DNA from: Spirochaetaceae bacterium
GTDB lineage: Bacteria > Spirochaetota > Spirochaetia > Treponematales > Breznakiellaceae
Direction: 5' to 3'
Assembly: GCA_031278575.1 (NCBI GenBank)
Contig: JAITKD010000026.1
Location: forward strand, 1 to 6,146
DNA: 6,146 nt
How positions within the stretch are numbered: the first letter of the stretch is position 1; each line of letters opens with the position of its first letter. This document shows positions 1 to 6,139 of the stretch, in pieces. The position numbers and the translations under genes are program-made. The notes beneath the pieces were generated by a model. It was not told the origin of the DNA. It ran no database searches and saw only the letters and a list, made by a program, of their open reading frames with translations.

Positions 1-90
1 GTTGGCGCAATCGGCGCTGCTTTAACGCAAGGTAAACAAAGTTTACCCTATTTGCGTAATGAAATGAGCAAATACATAGGGCAACGATGA
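1..90 (+). CDS. C-terminal end of an upstream gene (partial, function unknown)
   Basis: Frame 1 is open from the first base to a TGA at 88-90 and gives 29 residues ending in LPYLRNEMSKYIGQR. It is the only one of the three forward frames without an early stop, and its composition looks protein-like: a Gly/Ala-rich start (VGAIGAAL) followed by a charged amphipathic end. The start lies outside the window. I do not recognise the family, so no function is proposed. The segment is about 43% GC and uses TTA, TTG and CAA codons, unlike the three downstream genes, so it may belong to a different gene set or to the recipient genome flanking an acquired module. A 13-bp hairpin lies inside it (25-57). 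The evidence is weak because so little of the gene is visible; an open frame of this length could occur by chance. Confidence 0.45.
   Translation, partial: VGAIGAALTQGKQSLPYLRNEMSKYIGQR
25..57. repeat. Inverted repeat / hairpin inside the upstream gene tail
   Basis: GGTAAAC (31-37) and GTTTACC (41-47) form a perfect 7-bp inverted repeat around an AAA loop. It is extended by ACGCAA (25-30) pairing with TTGCGT (52-57), across a 4-base bulge (48-51) on the right side. No T-run follows, so it is not a typical intrinsic terminator. It could be an operator, an mRNA structure at the end of the upstream gene, or chance within coding sequence. The pairing is certain; a function is not. Confidence 0.45.
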
Positions 91-141
91 TGAGCGTCAA
101 GTTAATCAGCGTTTCCCTAACTTTCCCCGGGGGGTGTTTTT

Positions 142-150
142 TGGTATAAT
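142..150 (+). promoter_or_regulatory. Extended -10 promoter (TGGTATAAT) for the operon
   Basis: TATAAT at 145-150 is preceded by TG at 142-143, giving a perfect TGnTATAAT extended -10 element for the housekeeping sigma-70 class. No good -35 is seen: about 17 bases upstream there is only TTTCCC (122-127), and extended -10 promoters commonly tolerate a poor -35. The spacer contains the palindrome CCCCGGGG (125-132). The expected start of transcription, about 7 bases past the -10, is near 156-158, which coincides with the ATG of the first gene at 157. The operon mRNA would then be leaderless or nearly so. No second promoter is evident before genes 2 and 3, which overlap their predecessors. Confidence 0.65.
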
Positions 151-156
151 TAACCT

Positions 157-2634
157 ATGCCCCCGTTTGTCCCCCCGGAAGGGAGTCTGATCCCCCGGGA
201 AAAACTCTCCCTGGTCTTGCGCTGCGTTTCCCCGGTCAGGCGGGGAGTGGGGGAACCCCTGGCCTTTCCGGTGGTAAAATACGGAAAAAAGTATTATTCC
301 GCCCCGGCCCTGTCCCGGCGGTTTGGGGAAGGGGTTATCCCCCTGGGGGATAAATGGGTCAAACGGGAGACCCTGGAGCGCCTGGGGCTTTTTCCCCTGG
401 GGCGGCTGGCCGGCGGGGCGCCCTTGGAACCGCGAAAGCTCACCCCCCCGGAGGTCCTGCGGCGGGGAGGGGACGCCCTGAGGGACGCCTTTTTGGGGCT
501 TTGGACGGATTTTGAATTTAAGGAGAACCCGTGGATAAGATCCGCTCCCCCGGACCGGATCTTCAGCGCCCATCTGGATTTTCTCAGGCGTTACGGTATA
601 CCCGGCGGGGTTTTTACCGATGGGGGGGAACGAGCCGCGGTATTCCTGGGGGCCTATCTCAGGGGACTTTCCGGTGAACTGGGGGACGGACGGGCTTTGG
701 TGTTTATGAGCCGGGACTACTATGAAACCCGGTTTTGCCGGGTCTTACCCACGGTTTGGCCTTCTTCCATACCCTTGGCCTTTACCGGGGGAAAACGCGC
801 CGAGGGAAATTCCCCCTTTTCCCCCCAATTCCGGGGGATCGGGCTGTGTTTCTACGAAGACATACCCAAAAATTTGAATTTTCTTATGCCCCAATGGGAC
901 ATCCTCTTTTTTGTTGAACCCCAAGAGATTATATCCGGAGAAGCGGGGTGTTTTGACGAGCTTAAAAAGATAAAAACCCGGCTTCGGCTGGGTATCTTTA
1001 ATCATTTGGGGGATACCAATTATACCGGTTCCTACGGAACCAAACTTCGGGATTTTTTCTCCCTCCGGGGTACCCTGAAAGCCCTGGGGAAATATGTAGT
1101 CCGGGATGAAAATGCGTCCCTCAGGATGCCCCAACGGTATTCCCTATACCCCCGGAAAATCAGAAGGCCCCCCTGCCCTTTTAGTGCGGATGAGGAAGAA
1201 CCGGCTTGGCAAGGCATCGACCGGAGTAATATCATCACAGCCGGAGGGGTCCGGCTGATGATCCGGGCCAAATTCAAAAGTATCAGAACCCCGGAATTCA
1301 AGGAGGAACAGCAGTGGTTTTTCTTTAACGGGAAGGAAGCGCCCTACGCGGCCTATACCCTCCGGCACGATCATGATCTGGATTTTAACCGGCTGGAAAG
1401 GGAACAGCGGGACTATTTTTTCTGGTGGCGGGGGGAATTCCGCCGAGGTAATCCCCGTAAAACCAACGCCGGCTATATCACCCTCTATGCCCGGGAACTG
1501 ATCCTCTCCATGGGACAGGGGGAAGCCCTGGATAACTTTCAGGAACTCCTGCGGCTTTGGCGGATCTACCGGGAGGAAGAACCTGAATTGGATGCCCATT
1601 TCCTCCCCTGGCTTATGGACTTTATGGTACTCTACAAAATATGGGACCGGGTTTTTCCCCGCATTTTCCCCCGGAAGGGGGAACCGGTTTTGTTTTTATT
1701 CCGGGATCTCCTCATCCATAAACGGTACCTCGAAGCGGATAAGCCCCTGACCGGCGCCGATTTTGAGCCGATGTTCCCCCAAAAGGTACGGAACGGTCCC
1801 TTTCGGCATTGCCCCCAGGGCGCCCTGCTGGAGGGGGCAATAGAAACCGCCCTGCGGGGGATTGACGGCTTTTTGCGGAAAAATTACGGGAAGCGGTTCC
1901 TGGAATTTTTTTATCCCCCCCCGACGGAGCCGGTACTGTTCCAGGGCTTTAAAAAACTTTACGGCGCCGGTACCTCTTCCTATTCCGTCGAGTGGATTTG
2001 TTTCCACCGCCACCGGCCCCTTTTGGATTTTTTTGACGCCCTGGTTACGTATATTGAATACCGGCTCAAAGCGCGGCTGGGGTTTGAAAAAAAAGGCCGG
2101 GAGCCGGCGCTGGAAGCGGTCTGGAAGGACCTGGTTGATGGGGAATTGGGCTTCGCGCCGGGGGAAAGCCGGGGCCGTCCCCGGCCGGGGGGCGCGGGTA
2201 TCAGCCTTGAGCCTGAACGGGTGAGCCGGCTCCGGATCGAATCCGACGAGGTCCGGGAATTGCTGCGCATCGATGACGCGGTTTCCGGTACGCCGGAAGT
2301 TCCGCCGGTTTTGACCGGGGGGTTCCCCCCGCCGGAACCGGGAGGGGCGGTTTCGGATATCGCGGATTTTCTCGCCGGGCTTGACGAAGCCCAGGGGGAG
2401 GCGCTGCGCATCCTGGCCGGGGAGGAGGACGGGATGGCGAAAAAAAACGCCCTGAACGGGCTGGCAAAAACCGCGGAAACCATGCCGGAATTCCTTATCG
2501 ACGGGATCAACCGGCAATTTCAAGGGGCTTTTCAAGACATCCTCATTGAGACCCTGGACGGGGAGCACCGCATATCCCCAGAATATGCGGGGGAGATCCG
2601 GGGGTATTTTGCCCATGAGGATAGGGATATATGA
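157..2634 (+). CDS. TerB_N/TerB_C domain protein with a degenerate SNF2-like helicase lobe
   Basis: This 825-residue protein is likely the scaffold or sensor of the system. Residues ~97-330 align with the first RecA lobe of SNF2 helicases but lack catalysis: the GxGKT position reads ERAAV (158-162), DEAQ reads VEPQ (253-256), and LTGTP is lost near 280. TerB_N follows at ~365-500, with the hallmark EREQRDYFFWWRGEFRRG (413-430), YITLYARELI and a Leu/Trp/Tyr-rich helical stretch. A helical middle region (~510-660) leads to TerB_C at ~684-820, including FLIDGINRQF (779-788) and an acidic tail. Pro/Gly-rich linkers lie at 667-682 and 711-730. TerB-family domains are acidic helical modules tied to metal or stress signalling and membrane-linked complexes. 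No signal peptide or membrane segment is apparent, so it is probably cytoplasmic. The ATG at 157 directly follows an in-frame TAA (151-153) and has no Shine-Dalgarno sequence; no downstream start has a better one. TerB assignments are firm; the SNF2 reading is my own alignment. Confidence 0.88.
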   Translation: MPPFVPPEGSLIPREKLSLVLRCVSPVRRGVGEPLAFPVVKYGKKYYSAPALSRRFGEGVIPLGDKWVKRETLERLGLFPLGRLAGGAPLEPRKLTPPEVLRRGGDALRDAFLGLWTDFEFKENPWIRSAPPDRIFSAHLDFLRRYGIPGGVFTDGGERAAVFLGAYLRGLSGELGDGRALVFMSRDYYETRFCRVLPTVWPSSIPLAFTGGKRAEGNSPFSPQFRGIGLCFYEDIPKNLNFLMPQWDILFFVEPQEIISGEAGCFDELKKIKTRLRLGIFNHLGDTNYTGSYGTKLRDFFSLRGTLKALGKYVVRDENASLRMPQRYSLYPRKIRRPPCPFSADEEEPAWQGIDRSNIITAGGVRLMIRAKFKSIRTPEFKEEQQWFFFNGKEAPYAAYTLRHDHDLDFNRLEREQRDYFFWWRGEFRRGNPRKTNAGYITLYARELILSMGQGEALDNFQELLRLWRIYREEEPELDAHFLPWLMDFMVLYKIWDRVFPRIFPRKGEPVLFLFRDLLIHKRYLEADKPLTGADFEPMFPQKVRNGPFRHCPQGALLEGAIETALRGIDGFLRKNYGKRFLEFFYPPPTEPVLFQGFKKLYGAGTSSYSVEWICFHRHRPLLDFFDALVTYIEYRLKARLGFEKKGREPALEAVWKDLVDGELGFAPGESRGRPRPGGAGISLEPERVSRLRIESDEVRELLRIDDAVSGTPEVPPVLTGGFPPPEPGGAVSDIADFLAGLDEAQGEALRILAGEEDGMAKKNALNGLAKTAETMPEFLIDGINRQFQGAFQDILIETLDGEHRISPEYAGEIRGYFAHEDRDI

Positions 2635-3947
2635 GGGGAACCATACCAAAACGGATAAGCACGGCGATTATCAACTCCTTTTCCGCCGGGGTGGTCCCCC
2701 GGGTGGGTCTTGAATATGTGGCGGTGGGGCGGAAGGGGGAAATTGAAACCGTCCTGGGGGATCTGGATAATTTGAGCCAGGGGGCGGCGGCGTTCCGCTT
2801 TGTGACGGGGCGTTACGGCAGCGGCAAGAGTTTTTTCCTCCAGGCCATACGGAACTTTGCTATGGAAAAAAACTTTGTGGTAGCCGACGCCGATCTTTCC
2901 CCGGAGAAGCGCCTCTCCGGTTCCGGCAGCCAGGGGCTTGAAACCTACCGGGAACTGATGCAGCGGCTTTCCACCCGGCTCCGGCCCGACGGGGGCGCCC
3001 TGGAGGGGATGCTCCAGGGGTGGATCAACGCCATAAAAACGGAAATTATAGCCGGAGGGGTATCCCCCGGTGATGAAAGCCTGGTCTCCCGGGTTGAGTG
3101 GCGGATCTTTGAAACCGTTTCCAGAATGGAGGGGTTCGCCCACGGCTACGATTTTGCCGCGGCGGTTTCCACCTATTACAAGGCCTTTATGTCGGATGAG
3201 GACGAAAAAAAACGCGGCGCCGTCAAATGGCTCCGGGGGGAATACGCCACCAAGACCGAAGCCCGTTCCCTCCTCCCCGTGGGGGAGATCATCACCGACG
3301 AGAACTGGTACGAATACGTTAAGCTCTTCGCCGCCTTCAGCGCCCAACTGGGGTACCGGGGGCTCCTCCTTTTTATTGACGAATGTGTGAACCTCTCCAA
3401 GATATCCCACCGTCAGTCCCGGGAAAACAACTATGAAAAGCTCCTTTCCATGTTTAACGAGGTGATGCAGGGGAAGGTTCAGCACCTGGGGATCTATATG
3501 GCCGGGACCCCCCAGTTTGTGGAGGACGAGCGGCGGGGGCTGTTCAGTTACCCCGCCCTGAAAAGCCGTCTGGCGGACAGCCGTTTTGTCCGGGAAGGCC
3601 GAAGGGATTTTAACAGCCCCATCATCAAACTGGCCCAGCTTTCCCCGGAGGAGATCTACCTCCTCTTAGAGCGGCTTGCCGGCATCCATGCCCGGCATTT
3701 TGGCTACGAAAGCCTCCTGGGGGAAACGGAGCTGACGGCTTTTATAAAACTGGCCTTCTCCACCCCCGGGGCGGCGGAGTTTATCACCCCCCGGGAAATT
3801 GCCCGGGATTTTCTCAGCCTCCTCAACATCCTGCGGGGGGATCCTTCCCTGGATTTTAACACCCTGGTAAGCCGGGAGGGTTTTACCGTTACGGGCCCGT
3901 CCCCGGAGGATGCGGAGGGGGATCTGTACGCCTCCTTTGACCTATGA
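2631..3947 (+). CDS. BrxC/BrxD-family P-loop ATPase (DUF2791), BrxD-like
   Basis: This 438-residue protein is an AAA+-like ATPase of the BrxC/BrxD P-loop family. The N-terminus, with GVVPRVGLEYVAVGRKGEI (20-38), matches the family's conserved opening. Walker A is GRYGSGKS (60-67), with K66 as the expected phosphate-binding lysine. Walker B is LLLFIDE (245-251), with D250 and E251. A sensor-1-like AGTP (291-294) is followed by a YPALKSRL segment (307-314) whose Arg may be the arginine finger. The remainder is a helical C-terminal domain. In type 2 BREX, BrxD accompanies the helicase BrxHI, and that pairing is reproduced here by the next gene. Its role is probably ATP-dependent DNA binding, loading or signalling to the helicase; the substrate is inferred. 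The ATG overlaps the previous stop by four bases (ATGA), and GAGG (2617-2620) and AGGG (2623-2626) lie upstream as possible ribosome binding sites. The protein looks complete, with all nucleotide-binding residues present. Confidence 0.9.
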   Translation: MRGTIPKRISTAIINSFSAGVVPRVGLEYVAVGRKGEIETVLGDLDNLSQGAAAFRFVTGRYGSGKSFFLQAIRNFAMEKNFVVADADLSPEKRLSGSGSQGLETYRELMQRLSTRLRPDGGALEGMLQGWINAIKTEIIAGGVSPGDESLVSRVEWRIFETVSRMEGFAHGYDFAAAVSTYYKAFMSDEDEKKRGAVKWLRGEYATKTEARSLLPVGEIITDENWYEYVKLFAAFSAQLGYRGLLLFIDECVNLSKISHRQSRENNYEKLLSMFNEVMQGKVQHLGIYMAGTPQFVEDERRGLFSYPALKSRLADSRFVREGRRDFNSPIIKLAQLSPEEIYLLLERLAGIHARHFGYESLLGETELTAFIKLAFSTPGAAEFITPREIARDFLSLLNILRGDPSLDFNTLVSREGFTVTGPSPEDAEGDLYASFDL

Positions 3948-6139
3948 AGCGGCCCGGTCCGGAAAATCCCCCGGACGCTCAGGACGTCTACTCCCAGCTC
4001 GCCCCCTTTGTTCGGGAATACGTCTACGAAAAAAAATGGGAAGCCCTCACGGGGGTTCAGGAAGCGGCGGTTCGGGCGGTTCTCCACGGAAAGGGCCAGG
4101 TACTCATCGCCTCGGGGACCGCCTCGGGTAAAACCGAAGCGGCCTTTTTTCCCGTCCTTTCCCTTTTAGCCCGAAATCCCCCGGCCTCGGTGGGGGTCCT
4201 CTATATAGGCCCCCTCAAGGCCCTGATCAACGACCAGTTTGAACGGCTCGGCCCCCTGTTTAACCGGGGGGGAATTCCGGTTCTGCGCTGGCACGGGGAT
4301 ATTCCCGGGGAACATAAAAAAAAGTTCCTGGGTGCGCCCGGCGGGGTCCTCCAGATAACCCCCGAATCCCTGGAGGCCCTCCTCCTCAAACGCCCGGGGA
4401 AGCTCATCCCCCTGTTCGGGGACCTCCGTTTTGTGATTATCGACGAAGTCCACGCCTTTATGGGGAGCGACCGGGGCGCCCAGATCCTCTGCCAAATAGG
4501 GCGCATCGAGGAGGCCGCCGGCATCCGGATCCGGCGGATAGGCCTGTCGGCAACCCTGGGGGATTACGGGGAGGCCCTGCGCTGGCTCGCCCTGGGGACC
4601 GGCGGGGAAACGGTTCTGGTCCGGGAGGAGGGGCGGAAACAGCGGGTCCGCCTCAGGCTGGATTATTTTAACCGGGAAGACCCCCGGGAAGGCGAAGCCT
4701 ATTACCGGGAACTCTACGGCCAATGCCGGGGGAAACGGTGTATCATCTTTACCAACAGCCGCCTTGAGGCGGAAGAAACCGTAGCCCGGCTTCGGGAGAT
4801 GGCGGGACATTACCATGAGGACGACGTGTTTTACGTTCACCACGGGAGTGTTTCCGCGGCCCTCCGGGAAGAAGCCGAAGGGGAACTCCGGGAACGGGAG
4901 GGCCCGGTGGTCATTGCCGCCACCGCGACCCTGGAATTGGGTATCGACATCGGCAGCCTGGACCGGGTGATCCAGATAGGGCCTCCTCCGGGGGTTTCCC
5001 GTTTGGTCCAACGCCTGGGCCGATCCGGCAGGCGTACCGGCAGGGCGGAGATCTACTTTGCCTGCCCCGAGGATGCCCGGGAAGGCCCGGCAGCCGATCC
5101 CCTCCGGGCCATTCCCTGGTCCCTCCTCAAGACCATCGCGGTGATAGAACTCTACCTCAAGGAAAAATGGATGGAAGGCGCGCCGGTCAAACCCCTCCCC
5201 TACAGCCTCCTCTGCCACCAAACCTTGAGCTTCCTTAGCGCCCGGGGAGAAAGCTCCCCCCGGGACCTGGCCCGGCGGGTCCTCTCCCTCCCCCCCTTTG
5301 CCGGAATCCCCCCGGAGGATTACCGGGAACTCCTCCGCCGCCTCATCACCCTGGACTACCTGGAAAAGACCGAAGGGGGGGGCCTTATCATCGGCCTTGA
5401 GGGGGAAAAAATAGTAAACCATTATTCTTTTTATTCGGTTTTTCCCGACGAGGAGGCGTACCGGGTAACCCAGGGGGGAAAAGAACTGGGGAAAATTCAC
5501 TTTATCCCGCCGGAGGGGACCAACCTGGTCCTGGGGGGGCGGTATTGGCAGGTCCGGGGCTTCGATCTCCGGGGCCGGGAAATTCTGGTGATCCCCGGCG
5601 AGGAAGGGGGGGAACGGGTCTGGCGGGGTTCCCGGGGGGAAACCCATTCCCGGATCGTGGAACGGATGCGGGAAATCCTGGCGGCGGGGGAGCCGTATCC
5701 CTACCTTTCGGAAACCGCCCGCTTCCGGCTGGATGAGGGACGGGACCGGGCACGGGAACTCAAACTTACGGAAGATTATTTTGTCCCCGTTGTTCCGGGG
5801 GGCTTTTTCTTTATCCCCTGGCTGGGGAGCCGGGCCATGCGGACCCTGGCGGCCCTGTTCCGGCATCGGGAAATACGGAAGCGGCTTGGGATGCGTTCCT
5901 GTTCCCGGGAAAAGGAACCGGTCTTCCGCATCGGTTCGGGATTGCCCATCCCCGAATTCAGGAACCGGTTGGCCGGTATTATTGACCAGGGGATCCCCCC
6001 GGACGCTGTTTCCGGGGACATACCCTTAACGGATAAATACGACTACCTCCTCCCCCCGGCCCTCCTGGGGAAACAATACGCGGCCAATATGCTGGATATG
6101 GGGGAGCTTGCCGCCCGGTTCGGCGGGGTTGTCTCCTGA
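3944..6139 (+). CDS. Lhr-like DEAD/DEAH superfamily 2 helicase, BrxHI-like
   Basis: This 731-residue protein is an ATP-dependent superfamily 2 helicase with every core motif visible: a Q-like element (TGVQEAAV, 36-43), motif I TASGKT (59-64), Ia GPLKALIND (89-97), Ib TPESLEALL (139-147), II DEVH (167-170), III SAT (202-204), IV IIFTNSR (267-273), V ATATLELGIDIG (326-337) and VI QRLGRSGRR (356-364). The GIDIG and QRLGRSGRR forms are typical of the Lhr family. After the two RecA lobes comes a winged-helix-like region (~395-490), then a beta-rich segment with LVLGGRYWQVRGFDLRGRE (528-546), as in Lhr-like proteins. It should translocate on or unwind DNA, powered by ATP and probably loaded or controlled by the preceding ATPase. 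The ATG overlaps the previous stop by four bases, and no close Shine-Dalgarno is present; the nearest GGAGG ends 25 bases upstream, suggesting translation by coupling. It ends at TGA 6137-6139, seven bases before the window edge. It appears intact and catalytically competent. Confidence 0.92.
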   Translation: MKRPGPENPPDAQDVYSQLAPFVREYVYEKKWEALTGVQEAAVRAVLHGKGQVLIASGTASGKTEAAFFPVLSLLARNPPASVGVLYIGPLKALINDQFERLGPLFNRGGIPVLRWHGDIPGEHKKKFLGAPGGVLQITPESLEALLLKRPGKLIPLFGDLRFVIIDEVHAFMGSDRGAQILCQIGRIEEAAGIRIRRIGLSATLGDYGEALRWLALGTGGETVLVREEGRKQRVRLRLDYFNREDPREGEAYYRELYGQCRGKRCIIFTNSRLEAEETVARLREMAGHYHEDDVFYVHHGSVSAALREEAEGELREREGPVVIAATATLELGIDIGSLDRVIQIGPPPGVSRLVQRLGRSGRRTGRAEIYFACPEDAREGPAADPLRAIPWSLLKTIAVIELYLKEKWMEGAPVKPLPYSLLCHQTLSFLSARGESSPRDLARRVLSLPPFAGIPPEDYRELLRRLITLDYLEKTEGGGLIIGLEGEKIVNHYSFYSVFPDEEAYRVTQGGKELGKIHFIPPEGTNLVLGGRYWQVRGFDLRGREILVIPGEEGGERVWRGSRGETHSRIVERMREILAAGEPYPYLSETARFRLDEGRDRARELKLTEDYFVPVVPGGFFFIPWLGSRAMRTLAALFRHREIRKRLGMRSCSREKEPVFRIGSGLPIPEFRNRLAGIIDQGIPPDAVSGDIPLTDKYDYLLPPALLGKQYAANMLDMGELAARFGGVVS

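Noticed and set aside
25..57. Intrinsic transcription terminator for the upstream gene.
   Set aside because: The stem is not followed by a T-run (next bases are AATGAAATGAGC) and it lies before the apparent stop codon.
16..110. Imperfect inverted repeat GCTGCTTTAAC (16-26) / GTTAATCAGC (101-110), resembling the outer arms of an integron attC site.
   Set aside because: The ends do not match the RYYYAAC...GTTRRRY core consensus, the stop of the apparent upstream gene falls inside it, and the strongest internal hairpin (25-57) overlaps the left arm. A three-gene, 6-kb cassette would also be atypical.
125..132. CCCCGGGG palindrome in the promoter spacer as an operator.
   Set aside because: G and C runs making such short palindromes are very common throughout the window, so this one has no special weight.
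1696..2649. Long open frame of 317 codons on the - strand.
   Set aside because: It lies antisense to gene 1 within its TerB_C half, its translation is Pro/Gly/Arg-rich without recognisable motifs, and it is explained by the GC-rich codon pattern of the sense gene.
4166..5866. Very long open frame of 566 codons on the - strand.
   Set aside because: It is fully antisense to the helicase gene, whose motifs are unmistakable. The antisense product is low-complexity and rich in Pro and Gly, with no domain, so it is a shadow frame.
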